DNA of 64,000 nt, taken from positions 558,001 to 622,000 of the forward strand of contig NZ_QLMJ01000003.1 of the NCBI RefSeq assembly GCF_003259845.1. The letters are read 5' to 3'. Below, in pieces: positions 1 through 6,801 of the stretch (position 1 is its first letter; each line of letters starts with the position of its first letter). Below the pieces are notes generated by a model, which saw nothing but the letters and a program-made list of their open reading frames with translations, did not search any database and had not been told where the DNA came from. The position numbers were made by a program, and so were the translations under genes. Source of the DNA: Actinoplanes lutulentus (GTDB lineage: Bacteria; Actinomycetota; Actinomycetes; Mycobacteriales; Micromonosporaceae).

Positions 1-258
1 CCTCGGGTGCCGGTCTGTGGAGGATCGGCAGGATCACCGATTACCCACAGCGCGACTGTCGCAAGCGCGGAAACTTGCTGATGTCAGCGTGCCTGTCAGG
101 GGACACACAGTCAAGGGCTGTGCCGCGGGTCGAACCGGTGCGGTCGTCCACCCGGCACACCCAAGGGACCATAACGCATGAATAGCGAGCTTTGACAGTC
201 TTTGCCACGTGTGCCGGTCAGGCGCTGATGAGCTGCCGAAACCGGCCGGCGATACACC

Positions 259-291
259 GATGGCGGAGATCCAGCACGGATCTCCGCCATC
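259..291 (-). terminator. Terminator-like hairpin after rplL
   Basis: A perfect 14-bp inverted repeat with a 5-nt loop lies 27 bases beyond the rplL stop codon and fits termination of the rplJ-rplL transcript. There is no clear U-run, so the call rests on stem strength and position. Bases 1-258 to its left contain no gene that I can support. Confidence 0.6.
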
Positions 292-317
292 GACAAGCAA
301 CGCTGAGGAGCGTTAGA

Positions 318-698
318 TCACTTGAGGGTGACCTTGGCGCCTTCGCCCTCGAGCTTGGCCTTGGCGGCCTCGGCCTTCTCCTTGTTGACACCCTCGAGGA
401 TCGCCTTGGGGGCGCTCTCGACGGCGTCCTTGGCCTCCTTGAGGCCCAGGCCGGTCAGCTCACGCACGACCTTGATGACCTGGATCTTCTTGCCGCCGTC
501 GCCCTCAAGGACAACGTCGAAGGAGTCCTTCTCAGCCTCGGCCTCAGCGGCGGCCGGGCCGGCCGGGCCGGCAGCGGCAACAGCCACGGCGGCCTTGACG
601 TCGAAGACGTCCTCGAACTGCTTCACGAAGTCGGACAGCTCGATAAGCGTCATTTCCTTGAACGCGTCGAGCAGCTCGTCGGTGCTGAGCTTCGCCAT
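318..698 (-). CDS. rplL: 50S ribosomal protein L7/L12
   Basis: Encodes the acidic stalk protein L7/L12 (126 aa), which binds L10 as dimers and recruits translation GTPases. The N-terminal dimerisation helix ([13 protein letters not shown]) is followed by an Ala/Gly/Pro-rich hinge and a C-terminal domain with the hallmark [12 protein letters not shown] segment. I chose the ATG at 698 over the upstream TTG at 707 because AGGAAAGG lies 9 nt before it, whereas that motif abuts the TTG. It follows rplJ by 57 nt, as in other bacteria, and is presumably cotranscribed. Confidence 0.97.
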   Translation of the reverse strand: MAKLSTDELLDAFKEMTLIELSDFVKQFEDVFDVKAAVAVAAAGPAGPAAAEAEAEKDSFDVVLEGDGGKKIQVIKVVRELTGLGLKEAKDAVESAPKAILEGVNKEKAEAAKAKLEGEGAKVTLK

Positions 699-754
699 AT
701 CAGGCAACCTTTCCTAAGTACTGAACTTGACGTCTTACGGGTTCACGCGAGGCA

Positions 755-1300
755 TCAGGCCTCGGCAGAACCGTCCTTCTCGCGATCGGCCCGAAGAGCG
801 TCCACGGTCCGGACCAGCTGCGAGAGCGGGGCCTGGAACGTGGCAGCGGCGTTGCTCAGGCCGGCCTTCATGGCGCCGGCCAGCTTGGCCAGCAGCACCT
901 CACGGGACTCGAGGTCAGCAAGCTTGTTGACCTCGTCCGCCGAGAGGGCTTTGCCCTCGAAGACGCCGCCCTTGATGATGAGAACGGGGTGGGCCTTGGC
1001 GAAGGCACGGAGGCCCTTGGCCGCCTCGACCACATCGCCCTTCACGAAGGCGAGCGCGGTAGGACCGGTGAACAGAGCGTCGAGACCCTCGATGCCCGCA
1101 TCGGTCGCCGCACGCTTCGCGAGGGTGTTCTTCGCGACCACGTACTTCGCTTCGCTGCCCAGCGAGCGACGGAGCTCGGTGAGCTCCTTCACGGTGAGGC
1201 CGCGGTATTCGGTCAACACGGTGGCCGCAGAGGCACGGAACTGATCCGTGAACTCGGCGACGGCCGAAGCCTTGTCGGCCCGGACCGGCTTGTCCGCCAT
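755..1300 (-). CDS. rplJ: 50S ribosomal protein L10
   Basis: Encodes L10 (181 aa), the base of the ribosomal stalk. The N-terminal rRNA-binding domain contains [17 protein letters not shown] and [12 protein letters not shown], and the C-terminal helix provides the L7/L12 docking site. AGGAGGG lies 5 nt before the ATG. The roughly 215-nt leader upstream contains an L10-type leader and an attenuator hairpin, which suggests autogenous control by the L10-L12 complex. It is separated from rplA by an ABC transporter operon rather than directly following it. Confidence 0.97.
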   Translation of the reverse strand: MADKPVRADKASAVAEFTDQFRASAATVLTEYRGLTVKELTELRRSLGSEAKYVVAKNTLAKRAATDAGIEGLDALFTGPTALAFVKGDVVEAAKGLRAFAKAHPVLIIKGGVFEGKALSADEVNKLADLESREVLLAKLAGAMKAGLSNAAATFQAPLSQLVRTVDALRADREKDGSAEA

Positions 1301-1350
1301 GTCCCTCCTCTCTCAGTGATACAGCCACTGGTCGAGAGGGTCCGTACAAG

Positions 1351-1380
1351 CAAAAACGCCCCGGCGCAGGGGCACGGGGC
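1351..1380 (-). terminator. Attenuator hairpin in the rplJ leader
   Basis: Reading toward rplJ, GCCCCG pairs with CGGGGC around a GC-rich loop and is followed by GTTTTTGC. This is a rho-independent terminator placed about 50 nt upstream of the rplJ start, so it probably acts as the attenuator of the ribosomal leader and not as a gene-end terminator. Confidence 0.65.
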
Positions 1381-1384
1381 GGGA

Positions 1385-1515
1385 CCAGGCACGCTTGCGC
1401 TTGCCGGAATCACAACCGTTTCGCCCTGCGCAGGTCGCCCGCTTGTGCGGGACCTTCGGCCGCGGCGTCCGTCGTGGTGACGGTCACTGCGGCGACCAGC
1501 GGTCTATGGGTGGAA
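1385..1515 (-). promoter_or_regulatory. L10-type ribosomal protein leader
   Basis: The region upstream of the attenuator contains, in transcript sense, ATAGACCGCTGGTCG and further on GACCTGCGCAGG. These are the conserved elements of the L10 leader, the mRNA site that binds L10 or L10-L12 to repress rplJ-rplL. The ends are approximate. A covariance-model search against the L10_leader family would confirm it. Confidence 0.6.
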
Positions 1516-1579
1516 CTTCAAGAAGGAACAGTACGCGGACCGGCCACGAAAAACCAAATCGATGTGCGCTTCGTCCTTT

Positions 1580-2257
1580 CTAGGCACGGGCTCGACGCAG
1601 CCGGGCATAGATCCCGAGGGCGGCGGCGCACCAGAGCAGCGTCCGGATGACCAGCCACAGCAGATCCCCGGCAGCCGGGGCGGCGTCCTCGCTCAGCGCC
1701 CGGGCCGTCGCCATCACCGGCGGCACCAGCCACGGCGCGATCGAATCGCTCAGACCCAGCACGACCGCCAGCACCCCGCCGCTGACCAGGACCGCCACTC
1801 CGGGCATCACCCGGCGGGTGACGGCCCGGCCGGCCAGTGCACCGAGCGCGAGGGCGCCGGCCAGCGCCAGCAGGTGGGCCAGCACTCCGAGCAGGATGCC
1901 CACCCCGATCGCCGGTCCGCTGATCCCGCCGAACGCCCAGGGCGCCAGCATCGCCAGCGCGCACACCCCCGCGCCGAGAAGGCCGGCTGCCAGCAGACCC
2001 GCCGCTGCCTCCCGAGCCGGGCCGACCGCAAGTCGGGCCAGGCGGCGCTGCACGTCCGGCTCGGTGTCCAGCACCAGCTTGGTGATCCAGGCCAGCACGG
2101 CGAAGAGGGCGGCGGCCGAATATCCGTACGCGGCGGCGGCTCGTGAAGGGCCGCCTCCGTAGAGGATCGACAGGACCACCAGCACGGCCACCAGGGGTGC
2201 GAGGCAGCGGCCACTGCGGACGAAACCGGCCACCCGCATCCAGGCCAGCGCGATCAT
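1580..2257 (-). CDS. ABC transporter permease-like membrane protein
   Basis: A 225-aa integral membrane protein with about six hydrophobic segments, positively charged ends (MIALAWMRVAGFVR) and no soluble domain. I infer it is the membrane partner of the ATPase encoded just upstream, because its ATG overlaps that gene's stop (ATGA). The substrate cannot be told from the sequence. The pair interrupts the usual rplA-rplJ order, which is unusual for a conserved ribosomal operon. Confidence 0.75.
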   Translation of the reverse strand: MIALAWMRVAGFVRSGRCLAPLVAVLVVLSILYGGGPSRAAAAYGYSAAALFAVLAWITKLVLDTEPDVQRRLARLAVGPAREAAAGLLAAGLLGAGVCALAMLAPWAFGGISGPAIGVGILLGVLAHLLALAGALALGALAGRAVTRRVMPGVAVLVSGGVLAVVLGLSDSIAPWLVPPVMATARALSEDAAPAAGDLLWLVIRTLLWCAAALGIYARLRRARA

Positions 2258-3024
2258 CGATCCTCCTCGACGGTGGTGTGCTTCTCGCGTACCGAAAGGC
2301 CGTTTTCGCGTACCCCAAGAACGCGGTGACCGGCCGCACGCAGCTGGACCACCGCGGCGGCGGCCTCGTGCCGCCGGACGGCGACCTCGACGATCAGCTC
2401 GTCCGTCTCGGGTTTTGCCTGCGTGGTGGTGGTGCGCAGCTCGCCGGCGGCGAGGGTCCAGTGGCGAGCGCCGGGGAGGTTGGCGATCTCTCCCCTGTGG
2501 TCGCTCACCAGGACCACTCCCCCGGCGTCGGTGACCTCGGTGACGATCTCGGGGATCAGGGTCCGGGAGGCGGCGTCCAGGCCTTCCCATGGCTCGTCGA
2601 GGACCAGCAGGCCGGGCGGGGTGAGCAGGGCCTGGGCCAGACCGACCTTCTGCGCGGTGCCCTTGGAGAGATCGGCCAGTGGGGTGTCCGCGTGGGCTGC
2701 GAGGCCGAGGCGCTCGATCCAGGGGTCGGCGGCGCGGGCAGGCAGGCCGCGGACCGCGGACATCGCGTGCAGGTAACCGAGCGCGGTGAACGGCTGAGCG
2801 GCCGGGAAACGCTCCGGAACCCAGCCCACGACGGACGGGCGGTCCCGGATCCGGCCCCGCGTCGGGCGCAGGACGCCGGCCGCGAGCTGGAGCAGCGTGG
2901 ACTTGCCGGCGCCGTTTGGTCCCAGCACCACGATGGTGTCGCCGGGTGCGGCGGTGGCTTCGGCGCCGCGCAGAGCCCAGGGTGCGCGGCGGGAGTACCG
3001 GAACCAGAGGCCTTCGAAAAGCAT
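2254..3024 (-). CDS. ABC transporter ATP-binding protein
   Basis: A 256-aa ABC ATPase. Walker A is GPNGAGKST (about residues 34-42), the Q-loop region is replaced by VGWVPERFP, the signature is weak (LSKGTAQK, close to LSxGxxQ/K), Walker B is LLVLDEPWEGLD, and the switch His is VSDHRGE. It is translationally coupled to the permease downstream. The start lies only 17 nt after the rplA terminator and has no obvious Shine-Dalgarno sequence, so its promoter must overlap rplA or the terminator and the message may be leaderless. The substrate is unknown. Confidence 0.85.
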   Translation of the reverse strand: MLFEGLWFRYSRRAPWALRGAEATAAPGDTIVVLGPNGAGKSTLLQLAAGVLRPTRGRIRDRPSVVGWVPERFPAAQPFTALGYLHAMSAVRGLPARAADPWIERLGLAAHADTPLADLSKGTAQKVGLAQALLTPPGLLVLDEPWEGLDAASRTLIPEIVTEVTDAGGVVLVSDHRGEIANLPGARHWTLAAGELRTTTTQAKPETDELIVEVAVRRHEAAAAVVQLRAAGHRVLGVRENGLSVREKHTTVEEDR

Positions 3025-3041
3025 GGCCGGAAGGATGCCAC

Positions 3042-3076
3042 GAAAAAGGCCCCCGGGGTGTCCCCGGAGGCCTCAA
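3042..3076 (-). terminator. Rho-independent terminator after rplA
   Basis: A strong hairpin (GGCCTCCGGGG paired with CCCCGGGGGCC) is followed by TTTTT in the sense of rplA, 22 nt after its stop codon. It should separate rplA transcription from the ABC transporter genes. Confidence 0.8.
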
Positions 3077-3097
3077 TCATGTCGCTTTGGGCTGAAA

Positions 3098-3814
3098 TCA
3101 GCTCTCGGCGTCGCCGCGCAGGTTCTTCACAGCGTTCGGGTCGATCTGGACGCCCGGGCCCATCGTGGTGGCGACGGTGACCTTCTTCAGGTACTTGCCC
3201 TTGGCGGCCGACGGCTTGGCCCGGAGGACCTCTTCGAGCACCGCGGCGTAGTTGTCGAGCAGCTGCTCCGGCGCGAAGGAGGACTTGCCGATGATCAGGT
3301 GCAGGTTGGAGTGCTTGTCCACCCGGAAGGTGATCTTGCCGCCCTTGATCTCGTTGATCGCCTTCGTGACGTCGACGGTCACGGTGCCGGTCTTCGGGTT
3401 CGGCATGAGGCCACGCGGGCCGAGGATCCGGGCGATCCGGCCGATCTTGGCCATCTGGTCCGGCGTCGCGATCGCGGCGTCGAAGTCCAGCCATCCACCC
3501 TGGATCCGGGCGACGAGCTCGTCGGTGCCGACCTCGTCGGCGCCGGCCGCGACAGCCTCCTCGGCCTTCGCGCCCTGGGCGAAGACGATGACGCGGGCGG
3601 TCTTACCGGTGCCGTGCGGCAGGTTGACCGTGCCGCGGACCATCTGGTCCGCCTTGCGCGGGTCCACGCCGAGACGCATCGCGACCTCGACGGTGGCGTC
3701 GAACTTGACCGGGTTGGTCTCCTTCGCGAGAGCGACCGCTTCCTTGGGCTCGTAGAGCTTGTCGGCGTCGATCTTCTCAGCGGCGTTGCGGTACGCCTTG
3801 CTGCGCTGTGCCAT
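3098..3814 (-). CDS. rplA: 50S ribosomal protein L1
   Basis: Encodes L1 (238 aa), the 23S rRNA L1-stalk protein. Family segments are intact, including [32 protein letters not shown] and the ending [11 protein letters not shown]. The ATG follows AGGAGTAATTGAA, a good Shine-Dalgarno at normal spacing. Only 85 nt separate it from nusG. The gene for L11 (rplK), which normally sits exactly there, is missing. Confidence 0.97.
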   Translation of the reverse strand: MAQRSKAYRNAAEKIDADKLYEPKEAVALAKETNPVKFDATVEVAMRLGVDPRKADQMVRGTVNLPHGTGKTARVIVFAQGAKAEEAVAAGADEVGTDELVARIQGGWLDFDAAIATPDQMAKIGRIARILGPRGLMPNPKTGTVTVDVTKAINEIKGGKITFRVDKHSNLHLIIGKSSFAPEQLLDNYAAVLEEVLRAKPSAAKGKYLKKVTVATTMGPGVQIDPNAVKNLRGDAES

Positions 3815-3899
3815 TTCAATTACTCCTGTGGTAGTTGGCGGGGCCGCCGAATGCAGCCCCTCCCACTGAAATCGCCGCGTTGTCGTGCTCTCGCGACGA

Positions 3900-4625
3900 T
3901 CAGATCTTGGTGACCTGGTTGAAGTTCAGCTCGACCGGAGTCTCGCGGCCGAAGATCGAAACCAGGACCTTGAGCTTCTGCTGGTCGGCGTTGATCTCAG
4001 AGATCGATGCCGGCAGCGAGGCGAAGGCGCCGTCGGTGACGGTAACCGAGTCGCCGACCTCGAAGTCGAGGACCTTGATCTCGGGCTTCGACTTCTTCTC
4101 CTCGGACTGGACGGCCGGTGCCAGCCACTTCAGCACCTCGTCCAGCGAGAGCGGCGCCGGCCGGTCGACCCGGTCGGTGGCGCCGACGAAGCCGGTCACA
4201 CCAGGCGTGTTGCGCACACAGGAGTAGGACTCCGGGGTCAGGTCCATCCGGACCAGGATGTAACCCGGGAAGACCTTGGCCTGCACCTGGTTGCGCTTGC
4301 CGTTCTTTACCTCGACCTCTTCGCGGGTCGGAACCTCGACCTGGAAGATGAACTCCTCCATGTCGAGGCTCGTGATGCGGGTCTCGAGGTTGGTCTTGAC
4401 CTTGTTCTCGTAACCGGCGTAGGAGTGCACCACGTACCAGTCGCCGGGCGCGTAACGCAGCTTCTGCCGCAGCTCCTTGACCGGGTCGTAGTCCTCGTCC
4501 GCTTCGGGCGCCTGGATGTCGGCGGCCTCGTCGGCCACCTCCACCGTCTCGTCCACCGACTCCTCGGTGACCAGCGACGACTGCTCGTCAGCAAACTGCG
4601 CGGTCTCGTCGTCGTACTCAGGCAC
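3900..4625 (-). CDS. nusG: Transcription termination/antitermination factor NusG
   Basis: Encodes NusG (241 aa), which contacts RNA polymerase and couples it to Rho or the ribosome. An acidic actinobacterial N-terminal extension of about 60 residues precedes the NGN domain ([38 protein letters not shown]), and a KOW domain follows ([17 protein letters not shown]). It sits between secE and rplA; the expected next gene, rplK, is absent. Confidence 0.97.
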   Translation of the reverse strand: MPEYDDETAQFADEQSSLVTEESVDETVEVADEAADIQAPEADEDYDPVKELRQKLRYAPGDWYVVHSYAGYENKVKTNLETRITSLDMEEFIFQVEVPTREEVEVKNGKRNQVQAKVFPGYILVRMDLTPESYSCVRNTPGVTGFVGATDRVDRPAPLSLDEVLKWLAPAVQSEEKKSKPEIKVLDFEVGDSVTVTDGAFASLPASISEINADQQKLKVLVSIFGRETPVELNFNQVTKI

Positions 4626-4681
4626 GCTCGCTCACTTCTCCAGATCAGATCTCTTCGGTTCGGAACTCAGGGCCCGGCGGA

Positions 4682-5050
4682 TCAGCCGAGGGCCCAGAGG
4701 ATGCCCTTCCCGAAGACCCAGTCCAAGCTCGTCACGATTGAGGTCACGACCACCACGAAGACGATCACGACGCTCGTGTAGGTCAGAAGCTCCCGGCGGG
4801 TCGGCCAGATGACCTTGCGCAGCTCACTGACGACCTCGCGGAAGAAGCCACCCACCCGGCCGATCGGGCCGCCACGACGCTTCTTGGCTTTCGGGCTGTC
4901 CGACGTGGCCGAACGCTCGGCGAGGGCGGTGTCGCCACTGCCGGTCGCCTTGTCGACACCGTCGTCCGGTACGTCACCGCCGGCAGAAGCGTCGGCGAAT
5001 ACCTCGTCGTCGCCCGGGACGTCGTCACCGGGCCGGTCCTTATCGGCCAC
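4682..5050 (-). CDS. secE: Preprotein translocase subunit SecE
   Basis: Encodes SecE (122 aa), the small essential subunit of the SecYEG channel. A long acidic cytoplasmic N-terminus is followed by the amphipathic SecE helix (FFREVVSELRKVIWPTRREL) and a single transmembrane segment, the one-helix form found outside enterobacteria. It lies 56 nt upstream of nusG in the classic secE-nusG arrangement. Confidence 0.96.
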   Translation of the reverse strand: MADKDRPGDDVPGDDEVFADASAGGDVPDDGVDKATGSGDTALAERSATSDSPKAKKRRGGPIGRVGGFFREVVSELRKVIWPTRRELLTYTSVVIVFVVVVTSIVTSLDWVFGKGILWALG

Positions 5051-5158
5051 TTCGCGCTACTTCCGTCGTCGGTGGGTGTTGATTGTCCCGTCAGGGCTCG
5101 ACCGGACGCGGAAGTCGTGCGAACCGCGCACCGGGCGGGCACGTCGAGGAGGAATGCG

Positions 5159-5231
<73 letters not shown>

Positions 5232-5314
5232 TTGCGGGACCTGGGCCTATGACGGCTCAGTGCCCCACGGCGCACCAGTGTACGGGTACGCCCGGCGTTA
5301 TCCCAACCCGGGTG

Positions 5315-5710
5315 TTACCGCTTCCTGATGAGCGCCTGCGCCAACGACAGTACCTTGTCGCCGTTGCAGGTTGCGGTCAGGCTCAGCCGTGTGTGCCCCG
5401 CGTCGGTGATCTCCTTCACCATCCCGCTGACCACGACCTCGGTTCCCTCGTCGGTGTCCGGCACCGGAACCGGCCGGGCGAACCGGACGCTGAACTCCAC
5501 GACCGCGTCCGCGGCGCCGGCCCACGTGGTGACGGCCCGGCCGACCAGCGCCATGGTGAACATGCCGTGCGCGATGACACCGGGCAGCCCGACGCCGACG
5601 GCGGTGCGGTCGTTCCAGTGGATGGGGTTGAAATCGCCCGAGGCGCCCGCGTAGCGCACCAGATCCGCCCGGGTGACCCGGAACGTCTGCGGCTCAAGAA
5701 CGTCGCTCAT
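5315..5710 (-). CDS. MaoC-family (R)-hydratase, HadB-like
   Basis: A 131-aa hot-dog fold dehydratase. It carries the hydratase-2 motif (SGDFNPIHWND, about residues 25-35) with catalytic Asp and His, followed by GVIAHGMFTMALVGR. It overlaps the upstream partner by ATGA, consistent with a heterodimer. In mycobacteria the same locus (rpmG-hadA-hadB-hadC-trpT-secE) encodes the fatty-acid synthase II hydratases. In a mycolate-free actinomycete the substrate is probably another acyl thioester, so I assign only the family. Confidence 0.85.
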   Translation of the reverse strand: MSDVLEPQTFRVTRADLVRYAGASGDFNPIHWNDRTAVGVGLPGVIAHGMFTMALVGRAVTTWAGAADAVVEFSVRFARPVPVPDTDEGTEVVVSGMVKEITDAGHTRLSLTATCNGDKVLSLAQALIRKR

Positions 5711-6159
5711 TTGGCCTCCTCGCCCCGCTGAACCAGTTTCGACCAGACGGTGACGACCGGGTCGCCCGACTCGGTACGCACATCGGTCCGGGTGGTGATG
5801 AACTCGTGCCCGCCCCGGCTGGTGATGTCCTCGACCGAGTTCACACAGACCAGCGCGTCGCCGGCGACGACCGGCCGGTGGTAGGTGAACCTCTGGTCGC
5901 CGTGCACCACACGGGTGTAATCGAGGCCGAGCTCGGGGTCCGCGATGATCTGCCGGCTGCTCGACATGGTGAACACCACGGGGAACGTCGGCGGAGCCAC
6001 CACGTCGGCGTAACCGATGGCACGGGCGGCCGCGGGGTCGTGGTACTCGGCGTCGGTCGCGCCGATCGCACGGGCGAATTCGCGGATCTTCTCCCGGCCC
6101 ACGAGGTAGGGCTCGGTGGCCGGCCAGCTGCGGCCGACGAAGGATTGGTCCAGGGACAT
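5707..6159 (-). CDS. MaoC-like N-terminal domain dehydratase, HadA-like
   Basis: A 150-aa hot-dog protein of the non-catalytic HadA / FAS1-like dehydratase type. It has the segment GREKIREFARAIG and the tract AIGYADVVAPPTFPVVF but no Asp/His hydratase motif, so it probably forms a heterodimer with the catalytic subunit encoded downstream (ATGA overlap). I chose ATG at 6159 rather than a TTG three codons upstream. A strong hairpin at 6175-6206 separates it from rpmG, so the pair likely has its own promoter. Confidence 0.8.
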   Translation of the reverse strand: MSLDQSFVGRSWPATEPYLVGREKIREFARAIGATDAEYHDPAAARAIGYADVVAPPTFPVVFTMSSSRQIIADPELGLDYTRVVHGDQRFTYHRPVVAGDALVCVNSVEDITSRGGHEFITTRTDVRTESGDPVVTVWSKLVQRGEEAK

Positions 6160-6174
6160 GCCCCACAAAGTACT

Positions 6175-6206
6175 CTGCGCCGCCCGGAAGAATCCGGACG
6201 GCGCAG
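6175..6206 (-). terminator. Terminator hairpin between rpmG and the dehydratase genes
   Basis: CTGCGCCG and CGGCGCAG enclose an inner CCGG/CCGG stem around AAGAAT. It lies 24 nt after the rpmG stop in the rpmG direction. No U-run follows. Confidence 0.5.
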
Positions 6207-6229
6207 GGTGAAAACTGTGGAGCGCTAGA

Positions 6230-6397
6230 TCAGCGCGTCTCGCGGTGCAGGGTGTGCTTCCCGTCGCGGGGGCAGAACTTCTTCAGCTCCACGCGGTCCG
6301 GGTCGTTGCGCCGGTTCTTCTTCGTGATGTAGTTCCGGTCCTTGCACTCCGTACACGCCAGGGTGATCTTCGGACGGACGTCGGTCGCCTTGGCCAC
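6230..6397 (-). CDS. rpmG: 50S ribosomal protein L33
   Basis: Encodes L33 (55 aa) from a GTG start preceded by AGGAAGG. The protein begins [18 protein letters not shown] and keeps both zinc-ribbon pairs (CTEC near residue 15, CPRDGKH in a C-minus form near residue 42), along with the family signature [18 protein letters not shown]. Only the first CxxC pair is complete; the second is a single Cys, so Zn binding is doubtful. The gene is easily missed because a longer open frame overlaps it. Confidence 0.95.
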   Translation of the reverse strand: MAKATDVRPKITLACTECKDRNYITKKNRRNDPDRVELKKFCPRDGKHTLHRETR

Positions 6398-6509
6398 GGC
6401 GGGGTGCCTTCCTGCTAACGGGGTTCAAACTGTCGACGTTTCAGCGTAGACGCTGAGGCGGTCGCTCTGCAAAGCGGGCCCCGGGAGGGGTCCACCTGGA
6501 AAATCACAG

Positions 6510-6582
6510 TAGCGGTGGCCGGACTTGAACCGGCGACACAGCGATTATGAGCCGCTTGCTCTGCCATCTGAGCTACACCGCC
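6510..6582 (-). tRNA. tRNA-Met (anticodon CAT), elongator type
   Basis: A 73-nt cloverleaf. The acceptor stem GGCGGTG pairs with CACCGCT (a G-U first pair), the anticodon loop is CTCATAA, and the T-arm is GCCGGTTCAAGTCCGGC. It lacks the first-pair mismatch and GGG/CCC anticodon stem expected of the initiator, so it is elongator Met. An isoleucine lysidine tRNA is less likely. Confidence 0.93.
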
Positions 6583-6631
6583 GAGCCAGGCTCATCGTTC
6601 AACGCCGGCGGGGCGGGAACGAACCCGGTGG

Positions 6632-6704
6632 AGCCCCCTTACGGAATCGAACCGTAGACCTTCTCCTTACCATGGAGACGCTCTGCCGACTGAGCTAAGG
6701 GGGC
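6632..6704 (-). tRNA. tRNA-Thr (anticodon GGT)
   Basis: A 73-nt cloverleaf with acceptor GCCCCCT/AGGGGGC, anticodon stem TCTCC/GGAGA, loop ATGGTAA with anticodon GGT, and a normal T-arm. It lies about 50 nt upstream of tRNA-Met and is probably cotranscribed with it and rpmG. Confidence 0.96.
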
Positions 6705-6801
6705 TTGCCGCTTCGCGATCACTCGCTCGCTGACAGAGGTAAGAGTACACGGCCCGTCAGCGGGGGTGAAATCGGCACCCCGAAACAGGTTGAACTCCTG
6801 G

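Noticed and set aside
192..1244. Long plus-strand open frame over rplL/rplJ
   Set aside because: It is the complement of real ribosomal protein genes and has no independent start signal or family motif.
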